DNA of 40,049 bases. It comes from Candidatus Aristotella avistercoris. Lineage in GTDB: Bacteria > Bacillota > Clostridia > Oscillospirales > Ruminococcaceae. Positions 26,623 to 35,061 of this stretch are shown here, piece after piece. Location of the stretch: NCBI GenBank assembly GCA_904397835.1, contig CAJFOV010000011.1:1-40049 (forward strand). The letters are read 5' to 3'. The notes beneath the pieces were generated by a model that was not told where the DNA came from, made no database searches, and saw nothing but the letters and a program-made list of their open reading frames with translations. The translations under genes and the position numbers were made by a program. Numbering within the stretch: position 1 is the first letter of the stretch; every line of letters starts with the position of its first letter.

Positions 26623-27696
26623 TTATTGCGTGCCGTGATGTCGGTTTACCTGAGAAATAGGTAGCAACTGTTTCATCTTTTTCCAAGTAAGACTTTGGAG
26701 AGAGGAGCATAAAAAACCCAATAGGTAGTTGCCAAGGGATAGAATGAAAACCCAAAGAAAAAGATTCAAATGAGGTGTGGGGAAGATAAAGGCAAAAAGA
26801 TGTATGATAACAACATGCCACAGATAGATTCCAAGTCCTGCATCACTCAACCGCTTGGCGATCTTGGCTACGGATTTTGGAATTTTATCATCTAAAAATC
26901 GAATACATACCAAGAGGCAAGATGAAAAGATAAAAATATTGGGAGAGAACACATCGGCTATTATATTACCTCGGGCTGGTATGGTTTCTGTAGGACTGGC
27001 CACCAGCAGAAGCAACGGCGTAATAAGAGCAAAGAGTCCGATTACTGCTCCATATAGCGCTATTTTGGGGGTGTTTGGGAGATAGGTGTATAAGAAATAA
27101 CCTAGAATAAAATATCCAACATACCCACCAAAGAGCGGGATTTGCAAAGCAGAAATGAGACTAGAAAACCAAGTTAGATAACTGATGTGACCAGCAATAG
27201 GCACGATAGAGCGAATTACAAAGAAAATGGTCAATAAATAGAGTAGTTCACATTTACTACAGGTATGAACCAGTTTACGAATAAAAGGTGCAATCATATA
27301 TAGACCAATGAGCATGTAAACATACCAATATGGTATTGCGGTCCGATTGGTCACCGTGTTGTAGATTGGATAGATTAAGAGTTTCCATGAAAAATTGCCT
27401 GTAAGAATTACAGAGAGAAGTTCATCGATGTATTGGATCACTACAAGACCAATAATCAGGCGTGGAATATACTTTTTCCAAATTTTAGAATACGAGAGGG
27501 GCCGCTTGGGATCCAACAACAGAATACCAGATACCATTACAAAAACTGGAACAGCAAAACGACATAGGTAAAAGATCAAAAAATTTTCGCCCCATATCCT
27601 GAGAGGATCATTGATATCCAATGTGACATTGTGCTGTGCAATCACTGCAACACAAGAGATGATTTTGATGATATCCAGTGAGACCTTTCGATCCAT
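26623..27696 (-). CDS. Membrane acyltransferase, acyltransferase_3 family
   Basis: Integral membrane O-acyltransferase of 357 aa with about ten hydrophobic helices, the family that acetylates or succinylates cell-surface sugars. The N-terminal DIIKIISCVAVIAQHN matches the family motif ending in the conserved His of transmembrane helix 1; FAVPVFVMVSGILLL and a late LGIYLWHVVIIHLF also fit. The start is ATG 27696, 9 nt after AAAGGA. The gene is clearly richer in A+T than its neighbours (AAA, ATA, TTA codons), suggesting horizontal acquisition. It has its own promoter. The acceptor sugar is unknown. Confidence 0.85.
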   Translation of the reverse strand: MDRKVSLDIIKIISCVAVIAQHNVTLDINDPLRIWGENFLIFYLCRFAVPVFVMVSGILLLDPKRPLSYSKIWKKYIPRLIIGLVVIQYIDELLSVILTGNFSWKLLIYPIYNTVTNRTAIPYWYVYMLIGLYMIAPFIRKLVHTCSKCELLYLLTIFFVIRSIVPIAGHISYLTWFSSLISALQIPLFGGYVGYFILGYFLYTYLPNTPKIALYGAVIGLFALITPLLLLVASPTETIPARGNIIADVFSPNIFIFSSCLLVCIRFLDDKIPKSVAKIAKRLSDAGLGIYLWHVVIIHLFAFIFPTPHLNLFLWVFILSLGNYLLGFLCSSLQSLTWKKMKQLLPISQVNRHHGTQ

Positions 27697-27753
27697 TTTA
27701 TCCATTCCTTTTATGTATTCTGAAACCTTATATAGAGTAATTTCATATTTCCA

Positions 27754-27782
27754 ATTATAACACAAAAAAATATCATTTTCAA
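27754..27782 (-). promoter_or_regulatory. Promoter of the acyltransferase gene
   Basis: On the minus strand TTGAAA (27782-27777), a 17-bp AT-rich spacer and a perfect TATAAT (27759-27754). Confidence 0.85.
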
Positions 27783-27848
27783 CTGTAGATAGAGTATTTG
27801 TTCTACAAAATTCTGATACCTGAATATGAAAACAAATTGATGAGTAGA

Positions 27849-27876
27849 GGAGCGCCTACAGTGTGGTAGACGCTCC
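27849..27876 (-). terminator. Hairpin after the 4-hydroxybutyrate dehydrogenase gene
   Basis: An 11-bp stem with one wobble (27849-27859 with 27866-27876), 13 nt after the stop on the minus strand. No strong T-tract; likely end of the catabolic transcript. Confidence 0.5.
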
Positions 27877-27888
27877 ACTGCTTAGAGA

Positions 27889-29007
27889 TCAATAGAGCTC
27901 CCGATAGATCTTCAGCACCCGGTCCCGATCCAGTGGGACAAAGTTGTTCCCCATGAGGCGGCCCTGGGTCTGCATGACGCTGTCGGTGAAGGTCACCAGA
28001 TCCTCCTGGGTGACGCCGTAGACATGGAGCGGCTTTTTGGGCAGGATCTGGTTGAGCAGCTCCTCCAACTTGTCATAGACCTGTTCCGCTGGGCAGCCCA
28101 GGAGATTGGCCATAAACTGGTTGAGGCGGGCGATCTCCCCGTCCTGCTTGATCTCCATATAGTTTTTGAGCACGCCGGTAAAGCAGGCATAGTTGCTCTC
28201 CCCATGGGGCACATGATAGGTGCCGCCCAAAGGATAGCTCAGGGCGTGGACCGCTGCGCAGCCAGCATTTCCAAAAGCGATGCCAGCATAGGTGGAGGCG
28301 GTCAAAAAGTCACCCAACAGGGGTTTGAGGGCGTCCTTCCCCTGGGCAACAATGGCCTGGTAGCCCTTGAGGATCATCTCAATGGCGCGGTAGCCAAAGA
28401 GCTGGGTAAAGGCAGTGGCCTTGGGGGAGAGGCTGGACTCCACCGCATGGACCAGGGCATCGATGGAGCTGGTGGCAAAGACCCCAAAGGGCAAGGTGGT
28501 GAGCAGTTCAGGGATCAACACGGCGGCATCGGCAAACATGTTGTCCGAGACCAGGCCCATCTTGGTACCGATGCGGGTGCGGTTGAGGATGGAGATGTTG
28601 GTCACTTCGCTCCCGGTGCCGCAGGTGGTGGGCAGAATCACCAGTTCCCGGCGCTTGGGCAGGTTGGGAGCCATGTCATAGAGCTGGTCTACTGTCTCAT
28701 GCTCGGCTACAGCCAACACTTTGGCAATGTCGATGACCGTGCCGCCGCCGATGGCGATGACACGCTTACACTGGGTTTTGGCGGCAGCTTTCAAAATCTC
28801 ATCCACCATCACGTCTGTGGGTTCTCCCGCACCAAAGTTTTCTTGAAAAATGGTGTGAACCGGCAAATTCAGATTTTCAAAAAAAGGATTAAAGATATAC
28901 TCATTGGTCAGCACCAGGTCATCTGCACCCAGTGCAAACTCTTTGGCAAATTGTTCGCAGCGGTCAAAACCATATACGTCCGGCCGCAGGCTGAGCAGTT
29001 TGCTCAT
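27889..29007 (-). CDS. 4hbD: 4-hydroxybutyrate dehydrogenase (Fe-type alcohol dehydrogenase)
   Basis: Group III iron-dependent alcohol dehydrogenase, 372 aa, very similar as I remember it to clostridial 4-hydroxybutyrate dehydrogenase, which interconverts succinate semialdehyde and 4-hydroxybutyrate with NAD(H). Shared stretches include LxPDVYxFD at the start, FQENFGAGEP, GGGTVIDIAK (residues 87-96), PTTCGTGSEVTN, SSIDALVHA, AGIAFGNAGCAAVHALSYPLGGTYHVPHGESNY with metal-ligand histidines, and a C-terminal VPLDRDRVLKIYRELY. ATG 29007 follows GAGGGTGAT. A strong hairpin with T-tract lies between it and the upstream M20 gene, so expression may depend on readthrough. Confidence 0.88.
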   Translation of the reverse strand: MSKLLSLRPDVYGFDRCEQFAKEFALGADDLVLTNEYIFNPFFENLNLPVHTIFQENFGAGEPTDVMVDEILKAAAKTQCKRVIAIGGGTVIDIAKVLAVAEHETVDQLYDMAPNLPKRRELVILPTTCGTGSEVTNISILNRTRIGTKMGLVSDNMFADAAVLIPELLTTLPFGVFATSSIDALVHAVESSLSPKATAFTQLFGYRAIEMILKGYQAIVAQGKDALKPLLGDFLTASTYAGIAFGNAGCAAVHALSYPLGGTYHVPHGESNYACFTGVLKNYMEIKQDGEIARLNQFMANLLGCPAEQVYDKLEELLNQILPKKPLHVYGVTQEDLVTFTDSVMQTQGRLMGNNFVPLDRDRVLKIYRELY

Positions 29008-29038
29008 GGAATCACCCTCTGTTCTGTTATATTTCTGG

Positions 29039-29070
29039 AAAAAGGGGCTCCAAGATTGGAGCCCCTTTTT
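29039..29070 (-). terminator. Terminator between M20 hydrolase and 4hbD
   Basis: AAAAAGGGGCTCCAA pairs perfectly with its complement (29039-29053 with 29056-29070), giving a 15-bp stem flanked on the minus strand by TTTTT. It lies inside the catabolic cluster, between the M20 stop and the 4hbD start, and would reduce 4hbD expression relative to the upstream genes. Confidence 0.75.
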
Positions 29071-29090
29071 CACTGGTTACTGTGTCAAAA

Positions 29091-30470
29091 TTACTCATCA
29101 AAGGGAGAGACATACTTGAAGCCGTTGAGGGACTTCTTGTGCTCCTCCTTTGCACGCTCCAGGATGGAGGGATCCTTAAGCACGTCGTAGATGGTGCCAG
29201 CCAAAGTCTTAGAGACAAAGATCATGGCGTTCAGGCCGATGCCGCTACCGGAAGCAGCGCAGGCCTGCCAGGTGTGGGAAGCAGTGCCCATAACCCAAGT
29301 GGCAGCAGTGACCTGTGCAAAGGGAGTGATATAGCTCACATCGCCCACGTCGGTGGAACCAGCCATAATCTTATCCCGGTCATGCACGTCGATTGCATCA
29401 TCAAACAGGACTTTATCCAGAGCCCACTCGGGAGCAAAATAGGTCTCCATGACCTTGCGCTTCTGATCCTTGGTGGTCAGGTCGTAGATCTCCTGTGCGA
29501 ACTTGTAGTCCTCCTCCGTCCACTTGGGTGCGCCCACCTCTTTCATATTGGCGAGCATGAGCTGGCCCAGCTCATCGTTTGCCAGCACGTCATAGCATCC
29601 AGCAATCAAGGTGTAGTCCACTTTGGTCTCGGTCATCATGGCAGCACCCTCAGCCACCTTGCGCAGGCGGGCAGTGATCTCCTGGACATCCTTCCGTTTG
29701 GGAGCACGGACATAGTACCAGACCTCGGCATCCTCGGGCACCACGTTGGGGGCGCCGCCGCCATTGGTGATGGCATAGTGGATGCGGGCCTTCTCAGTGA
29801 CATGTTCCCGCAGGTAGTTGGCGCCCACGTTCATCAGCTCCACAGCATCCAGCGCACTGCGGCCAGCCTGAGGAGCAGCGGCAGCATGGGCGGGAATACC
29901 CTTGAAGTGGAACTTCATGGAGTTCATGGCCAGGAAGCTGCAGCCCCAGATGGTGTTCATATCGGCGGGATGCCAGGAGATGCAGGCATCCAAATCGTCA
30001 AACACGCCTTTGGAAGCCATCATGGGTTTGCCGGAGAGCTCCTCCTCGGCAGGGCAACCGTAGTAGCGGATGGTAGCGGTGATCTTCTCCTCATCCAGCA
30101 GGGATTTCAGAGCCAGAGCAGCGCCAACACCGGCGGTGCCCAGCAGGTTATGGCCACAGCCATGGCCATAAGGATCCCCAGTGTCGGGCTCACGCACAGC
30201 GGAAACCTTCTGGTTCAGGCCGGGCAGAGCGTCATACTCACCGGTGATGCCCAGGATGGGGCGGCCGGAGCCATACTCAGCAATAAAGGCGGTGTCCATG
30301 CCGGGGACCTCTTTGATGGTGAAGCCATGGGCAGCCAGGTAGTCCTTCTGCAGTTTGGACGCAAAGGTCTCATGATAGGGGGCCTGGGGATGTTTCCAAA
30401 TCTGAAGGGCAATGTCTTTGAGCTCCTGCTCGTGCTGCTCCACAATGGAGTAGAGGGATTGTTTCTCCAT
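29091..30470 (-). CDS. M20-family amidohydrolase (AbgB-like)
   Basis: Zinc-dependent peptidase/amidohydrolase of the M20D type, 459 aa, related to AbgB (p-aminobenzoyl-glutamate hydrolase subunit B) and other N-acyl-amino-acid hydrolases. EYDALPG at residues 78-84 and GHGCGHN at 102-108 hold metal ligands (Asp/Cys/His), PAEEE near 141 supplies the catalytic and metal Glu, SWHPAD near 165 another His, and a C-terminal MGTASHTWQ the last His. The insertion between GKPMMASKGVFDD and HFKGIPAHAA corresponds to the start of the dimerisation domain. Substrate unknown; the cluster suggests an N-acyl or peptide-like conjugate. Confidence 0.87.
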   Translation of the reverse strand: MEKQSLYSIVEQHEQELKDIALQIWKHPQAPYHETFASKLQKDYLAAHGFTIKEVPGMDTAFIAEYGSGRPILGITGEYDALPGLNQKVSAVREPDTGDPYGHGCGHNLLGTAGVGAALALKSLLDEEKITATIRYYGCPAEEELSGKPMMASKGVFDDLDACISWHPADMNTIWGCSFLAMNSMKFHFKGIPAHAAAAPQAGRSALDAVELMNVGANYLREHVTEKARIHYAITNGGGAPNVVPEDAEVWYYVRAPKRKDVQEITARLRKVAEGAAMMTETKVDYTLIAGCYDVLANDELGQLMLANMKEVGAPKWTEEDYKFAQEIYDLTTKDQKRKVMETYFAPEWALDKVLFDDAIDVHDRDKIMAGSTDVGDVSYITPFAQVTAATWVMGTASHTWQACAASGSGIGLNAMIFVSKTLAGTIYDVLKDPSILERAKEEHKKSLNGFKYVSPFDE

Positions 30471-30540
30471 AAGGTTGCCTCCTTTTATATGTTATGGCAT
30501 CAGTGCCAACAAAACTTGGATTTTTCCCATACGACTAGGG

Positions 30541-30570
30541 GGAGAAGGGGCGGACCCCCGCCCTTTCTCC
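30541..30570 (-). other. GC-rich hairpin between the second AstE/AspA gene and the M20 gene
   Basis: A 13-bp stem with one wobble (30541-30553 with 30558-30570) and no T-tract. It may be a processing or stability element in the polycistronic mRNA. Confidence 0.45.
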
Positions 30571-30584
30571 TCCACGGAGTCAGT

Positions 30585-31577
30585 TTATTTGGTCTCGTCT
30601 TTGTCCAAAATCTTGGCGTACAGGTACCACCAGTCGCAAGAACGGATGACAGGTACGCTCCAGAAGCCGATGACCACGCCGGGCCAGGGGGCCTTCAGGG
30701 TCTCGATCTCGTTGCCAAAGTAGTCGTGGATCACGCCCAGGACCTCGCCCTCTTTGACGATCTCGTTCTCCTTCTTGCACAGGGTCTGGATACCGCCGTT
30801 GACCGAGTGGATGTAGTGCAACTCAATGTCCATGGGATCCTTCACCGGCTCGGGGGCCTTCTCATCCAGCATACCCAGGTGGATCATAACGTTGTTGATG
30901 CCCTCGTAGCAGATCTGCACATTCTTCTCCCGGTCGTGGAGACGGCCGCAGTGGGAGCCGATCTCCGGCAGGATGCAGGGGATGCCCATCTCACGGTAGG
31001 ACTGGGCAGTGACACCGGTGAAGGGCAGGTCGGTCATTCTCCAGCGATATTTCACGTTGAAAGCCTCAGCCATAGCGCGGGACTTCTTGCCCACCTCGCC
31101 CTCGGGCAGATAACCAACCAGGGGCTCCAGATGCAGCACGTCGCCGCCGCCGTGGAAGGTGATGACGGCATCCACATTGGCCACTACACGGTCCAAATAG
31201 GTGCGGGCCAGGCGGTGGGTGATATAGGTGTCATAGTTGCCGGGGAAGATCCGATTCAGGTTGAAGCCATCAATGGGGGAGGAACGGGTGATGTTGGCGA
31301 AGGCGTCCACGTTCAGTGCAGGCACGCCCACAAAGGTGCCGGCGAAGGAAGCGGTCTCCAGCCGTTTGGCCATTTGGAGGATGGCCTCGCAGCCCTCATA
31401 CTCGTCACCATGGGTGCAGCCATCCACCAACAGGGTGGGACCCTCCTTGTCGCCTTTGATGATGATGACGGGAATGCTGAATTTGCTCCGGTCGGCCTTG
31501 ATGGAGTAATGGACATACCCATCGGTGCGCCGGCCCTCCTGCTTGACGATCTCGTCCAGCTGAATGTTGCCTTTCAT
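30585..31577 (-). CDS. Succinylglutamate desuccinylase/aspartoacylase-family zinc hydrolase (paralogue 2)
   Basis: M14-like zinc hydrolase of the AstE/AspA family, 330 aa, which removes acyl groups from amino acids. HGDE at residues 56-59 (zinc-binding His and Glu), FHGGG with His142, and the probable catalytic Glu205 in LPEIGSHCG are present. NLNRIFPG near 106-113 is the family's substrate-carboxylate loop. A ~80-residue C-terminal beta domain (KKENEIVKEGEVLGVIHDYFG) ends the protein. ATG 31577 follows AAGGAGG with 8-nt spacing. It lies 45 nt after a paralogue, and both are in one transcript. True substrate unknown. Confidence 0.86.
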   Translation of the reverse strand: MKGNIQLDEIVKQEGRRTDGYVHYSIKADRSKFSIPVIIIKGDKEGPTLLVDGCTHGDEYEGCEAILQMAKRLETASFAGTFVGVPALNVDAFANITRSSPIDGFNLNRIFPGNYDTYITHRLARTYLDRVVANVDAVITFHGGGDVLHLEPLVGYLPEGEVGKKSRAMAEAFNVKYRWRMTDLPFTGVTAQSYREMGIPCILPEIGSHCGRLHDREKNVQICYEGINNVMIHLGMLDEKAPEPVKDPMDIELHYIHSVNGGIQTLCKKENEIVKEGEVLGVIHDYFGNEIETLKAPWPGVVIGFWSVPVIRSCDWWYLYAKILDKDETK

Positions 31578-31622
31578 CAAAAATACCTCCTTATATTTGT
31601 AAAGTCATTGACATTTCATCAA

Positions 31623-32609
31623 TTAGTCCAGGGGCTTGCCGAACAGGAATGCCCAGTGGCCCGGATGGATGGTGGAGTAGCACCAGTAACCAACAATGTA
31701 GCAGTCAAAGGGAGCCTTCACCTCGCCCACCTTTTCGCCGAAGATGTTGATGATCTCGCTGCAGACCTGGCCCTCTTTGACAAAGTCCATGGGTTTGACC
31801 AGCAGCTTGTGGTAGCCGCCCTCGTCGGTGTGGACGTATTTGATGCGCACGTCATAGGTTTTGTCCAGGTATGCAGGCTTGCCCTCCAGCATGCCGAATT
31901 CCTGCATGACGCCCACCAGGCCTCTTGCAGCCACGCCCACCAGTTCCTCCCGGTGATCGTTGCGCACGCCCTGGCCGCCCAGTTCCACAATGTTGCAGGG
32001 CACGCCCACAGCCTGGGCCGCCAAAGTCTCAACACCGGAGAAGGGCAGATCCGCATGCTCCCACAGCACGGAGACGCCAAAGGCCTTGGCCATGCGGTAG
32101 GACACATCGTGAAGATTGGTCCCTCTGGGCAGGAAGGTGGAGAGGGGCTCCATGTACAGCCCGTTGCCGCCACCATGGAAGGAGATGACGTAGTCCGCCT
32201 TTTTGATAAAGTTCTCAAAGTAGAAGTAGGCGATCCGGTTGGTGATCATTCCCTCGGGGTTGCCAGGGAAGGCGCGGTTCATATCGTTGTAGCCCCAATC
32301 CAGGGGAGAGACCCGGTTGCCCACGTTGAAGGCCTCCAAGTTCACAGCAGGGACGCCCACAAAGGTTCCCTTGAGCTTGGCAGGATCCAGCTCGTTGTAG
32401 ACCTTGGAAATGGCCTCGGCGCCCTCATACTCATCACCGTGAGTGCAGCAGTCAGACAGGAACACGGGTCCCTCCTCAGTGCCGGTGACAATCATGTAGG
32501 GCAGGCGGACGGTGGAGCCGTCCACCTTGTAGCAGAGATCAATAAAGCCATGGAACTTTTTGCCCCGCTCTTTGATCGCATCCAACAGATCAAACTTTGC
32601 TTGCATCAT
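31623..32609 (-). CDS. Succinylglutamate desuccinylase/aspartoacylase-family zinc hydrolase (paralogue 1)
   Basis: Second AstE/AspA-family hydrolase, 328 aa. It shares the architecture of its neighbour: HGDE at 57-60, DMNRAFPG near 109-116, FHGGG with His145, and Glu209 in NIVELGGQG. The motifs align but most other positions differ, so the pair is an old duplication or two specialised enzymes; around active site, VLWEHADLPFSG here replaces KYRWRMTDLPFTG. ATG 32609 is 10 nt after AAAGGAAG; an in-frame TTG just upstream is too close. It is the second gene after the desulfidase-like gene. Confidence 0.86.
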   Translation of the reverse strand: MMQAKFDLLDAIKERGKKFHGFIDLCYKVDGSTVRLPYMIVTGTEEGPVFLSDCCTHGDEYEGAEAISKVYNELDPAKLKGTFVGVPAVNLEAFNVGNRVSPLDWGYNDMNRAFPGNPEGMITNRIAYFYFENFIKKADYVISFHGGGNGLYMEPLSTFLPRGTNLHDVSYRMAKAFGVSVLWEHADLPFSGVETLAAQAVGVPCNIVELGGQGVRNDHREELVGVAARGLVGVMQEFGMLEGKPAYLDKTYDVRIKYVHTDEGGYHKLLVKPMDFVKEGQVCSEIINIFGEKVGEVKAPFDCYIVGYWCYSTIHPGHWAFLFGKPLD

Positions 32610-32723
32610 TTTCAAGCGACTTCCTTTCTAAAAGTATCATCTATCTCTTCCGTACGGTTTTGCCGGCGGCAGAAATGCATCCGAATGGGTTGTCCAACAC
32701 AGCATATGCGGTGGAGCTTCTTC

Positions 32724-34031
32724 TTAGACCGTGACAGGCTCCTTTTGGGACTGAACCGTCTGGGACATGATATCCAGCACGCACACGTCCGTCTCACGCA
32801 TGCCATCCTTGCCCACCTTGCCAATGACCTGGATGAGCTTGTCAGCGTTCTTTTGGACCAATCCCTCTCCAAAGGGGAAGACCCGGCCCTTCAGAGCCAT
32901 CTGATATCCCATGATGGCGGCGTCTACAGAGGAGGCGATCTTCGCTGCACAGGAAGCCTTGGCACCATCACAAATAATACCGGAGACATTGCCCAGCGTG
33001 TTGACGATGGTGTCCTCGATCACCTGGCGGGAATCCTTGTGGAGATAGGCAATGGCCGCTCCACTGCCACAGGCTGCACTGACGGCGCCACAGTAGGCGG
33101 AGAGCACGCCGATGCCAAATTTGATGTAGAGGGCGATCAGGTTGCTCACTGTCAGGGCACGCAACAGTTCTTCATGAGAACAGCCCCAATCTTTGGCATA
33201 TTCCATAACTGGCAGAGAGACGGTGAGTCCCTGGTTGCCGCTGCCAGAGTTGATGACCACCGGCAGATCGCAGCCGTTCATGCGGGCGTCTGAGCCAGCG
33301 GCAGCCCGAGCCTTGGCGCGGGTGCGCAGGTCGTTTTCATAGCACTCCAGCAGGGTCTTGCCCACCTGGGCGCCGTAGCTGTTGGTGAGCCCCTCGTCGG
33401 AGATGGCGCTGTTGCACTGGATCTGCTGATCCAACACATCCTGAACATCCTTCAGATCCACCTGATCCGCAAAAGCCAGGATTCCATCCAGGCTCAACAG
33501 ATCGTAACGCAGGCCCTTCTTCACATTGTTCACATCAAAATCTTTGGTGAGCAGGACTTCCCCGTCCTTTTCCACCCGGATGACATTGGTGTGGGTGCCG
33601 CGGATCTCCACCAGGGCACTGTGCCCCTGTGCGCTCATACGGATGATGATATGCAGGCCAGGAGAGTTTGGGATGACCTCCCAGCGACAGGCGCCGGAAT
33701 CCAGAAAAGTCCGGGTTTTGGCCTGTTCAGCCTCACCAATGCCAGTGAGAACCTCCAACACCTTGTCCGCATCGCCGCCAATGGCACCCAGGGCCGCGGC
33801 CGCGCCGATTCCCTTCATGCCACCGCTGTTGGGGACGGTGACGCCCATGGCATTTTTCACCACATTTCCGCTGCAGGCGGCCACCAGCTCCTGCGCTTCC
33901 GTACCCAGCGTCTTGCGGGCAAGGGCAGCAGCATAGGCGATGGCAATGGGCTCTGTACAGCCCAAGGCAGGTACCAACTCCTTGTGAAGTATGGCAACAT
34001 ATTGCTCATACATTTCCCGTGTCAATTCCAT
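32724..34031 (-). CDS. L-cysteine desulfidase/CyuA-family lyase (UPF0597)
   Basis: Iron-sulfur enzyme of the L-cysteine desulfidase / serine dehydratase-alpha-like family, 435 aa. Members split L-cysteine into pyruvate, ammonia and sulfide. Cys25 lies in PALGCTEPIA, the family's N-terminal motif, and Cys314, Cys354 and Cys361 (SAYCGAVSAAC, GIICDGAKASC) have the 40- and 7-residue spacing of the cluster ligands. SGSGNQG near 262-268 is also typical. First gene of the minus-strand catabolic cluster, about 200 nt after a strong promoter. It could act on another beta-substituted amino acid released by the downstream hydrolases. Confidence 0.86.
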   Translation of the reverse strand: MELTREMYEQYVAILHKELVPALGCTEPIAIAYAAALARKTLGTEAQELVAACSGNVVKNAMGVTVPNSGGMKGIGAAAALGAIGGDADKVLEVLTGIGEAEQAKTRTFLDSGACRWEVIPNSPGLHIIIRMSAQGHSALVEIRGTHTNVIRVEKDGEVLLTKDFDVNNVKKGLRYDLLSLDGILAFADQVDLKDVQDVLDQQIQCNSAISDEGLTNSYGAQVGKTLLECYENDLRTRAKARAAAGSDARMNGCDLPVVINSGSGNQGLTVSLPVMEYAKDWGCSHEELLRALTVSNLIALYIKFGIGVLSAYCGAVSAACGSGAAIAYLHKDSRQVIEDTIVNTLGNVSGIICDGAKASCAAKIASSVDAAIMGYQMALKGRVFPFGEGLVQKNADKLIQVIGKVGKDGMRETDVCVLDIMSQTVQSQKEPVTV

Positions 34032-34235
34032 TGTTCCATGTTCCTCCTATATTTCTCAATCAAAAATGATCCCTTTTTGGTTCCAACAGGGGAGCCCACT
34101 GAACAACCCCATAACCATATGGCCACGGCAGATGGTTGAGGCAGTTTGCCCGATCTTTCCGTCTATTTATACCGAAATTGTACAAAAAATAGTGGGGACA
34201 ATCGTTTATTTGATATACTAAAATACTTCGCTCTT

Positions 34236-34264
34236 ATTTTAGAACGCTTTTAAGGCGATGTCAA
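34236..34264 (-). promoter_or_regulatory. Promoter of the catabolic cluster
   Basis: On the minus strand a perfect TTGACA (34264-34259), a 17-bp spacer and TAAAAT (34241-34236). It reads into the desulfidase-like gene, which begins at 34031. Confidence 0.8.
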
Positions 34265-34456
34265 TTCTGGAAAAGAATTATTTGCGCATGTGGCGGATCT
34301 TTGTTGTTTTCTGATGAAAAGATGGCGATTTTTTTGGGGAAAAAGCGAAGGAAACATGGCGTATGGATCTGAGAAAATGTTATAAAAATAGCAATCTCAT
34401 ATTTTAAAATTTTATGCGATAAGTATTAAAATATGAATAAATTTTAGTGCATAGAG

Positions 34457-34503
34457 ACAGCGCAAAGGCTGCTGAAGATGGTTTTCACCGGCCTTTGCGC
34501 TGT
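34457..34503 (-). terminator. Hairpin after the first MerR gene
   Basis: A perfect 13-bp stem with a 21-nt loop, without a T-tract. It lies about 34 nt past the MerR stop and could end that transcript. Confidence 0.45.
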
Positions 34504-34536
34504 GATGCTGGGATATGTAGTTGTATAAATTTGATT

Positions 34537-35025
34537 TTATTTTTCCAGATGGACCATTTTTTGAGAAGGATGGGATTGTGGACCAGTGGATAGCTCTGCC
34601 CCTATTTCTGTGGTCAGAGGTATATGGGAACCGGAGGCGTTGCTTTTGTTAGACGATCGATCTGCCACTTGTCCTGACGTCTTGGAGGAGGGGATGAACC
34701 CCATCAAGCGATCCAGGGCATTGAGCTGCTGCCTGCGTGTCTCAATCTGGCCCAAGATTTCACTGCGGTGGCACAGAAGAAGCTCCCTACGGGCATCGGC
34801 GGTCTGTTCTCCCTGATCTGCCAGGGCAAAATAGTTGGAGATGGTCTTGAGGGGAACCCCGGCCCTGCGCAGACGCAAAATCTCACAGACCCGCTTATAG
34901 TCCGCCTCCGTATAATCTCTGCGGCCCGAGATACGGGAGATACGGTGCAAAAGCCCGGCTTTTTCATAGTAGCGCAGGGTAGTATCGGTCATGGGCAGTC
35001 GTTGGCACATTTCACGGATCGTCAT
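34537..35025 (-). CDS. MerR-family regulator with a long polar tail
   Basis: A 162-aa regulator. Residues 1-70 are a MerR helix-turn-helix and wing (MTIREMCQRLPMTDTTLRYYEKAGLLHRISRISGRRDYTEADYKRVCEILRLR), followed by a coiled-coil helix (to about RLMGFI, residue 112). The last ~50 residues are polar and Ser/Thr/Asn-rich, unusual for the family and without cysteine ligands. ATG 35025 follows GGAGGTGG. It has a possible own promoter and lies between the two minus-strand metabolic clusters; which one it controls is unclear. Confidence 0.85.
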   Translation of the reverse strand: MTIREMCQRLPMTDTTLRYYEKAGLLHRISRISGRRDYTEADYKRVCEILRLRRAGVPLKTISNYFALADQGEQTADARRELLLCHRSEILGQIETRRQQLNALDRLMGFIPSSKTSGQVADRSSNKSNASGSHIPLTTEIGAELSTGPQSHPSQKMVHLEK

Positions 35026-35061
35026 GGTTTCCACCTCCATTGGAAGAATCGTGTGTAATTC

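Larger units (their letters stand above)
34032..34536. other. 505-bp AT-rich divergent spacer
   Basis: It holds the catabolic-cluster promoter (34236-34264), its ~200-nt leader, and a 13-bp inverted repeat (34457-34469 with 34491-34503, ACAGCGCAAAGGC) at the end of the MerR gene. No gene is seen in it. Confidence 0.55.

Noticed and set aside
29082..33293. Very long open frame of about 1400 codons on the plus strand
   Set aside because: It is the antisense shadow of the minus-strand catabolic genes, whose products have complete family motifs; such long frames arise from high-GC codon bias.
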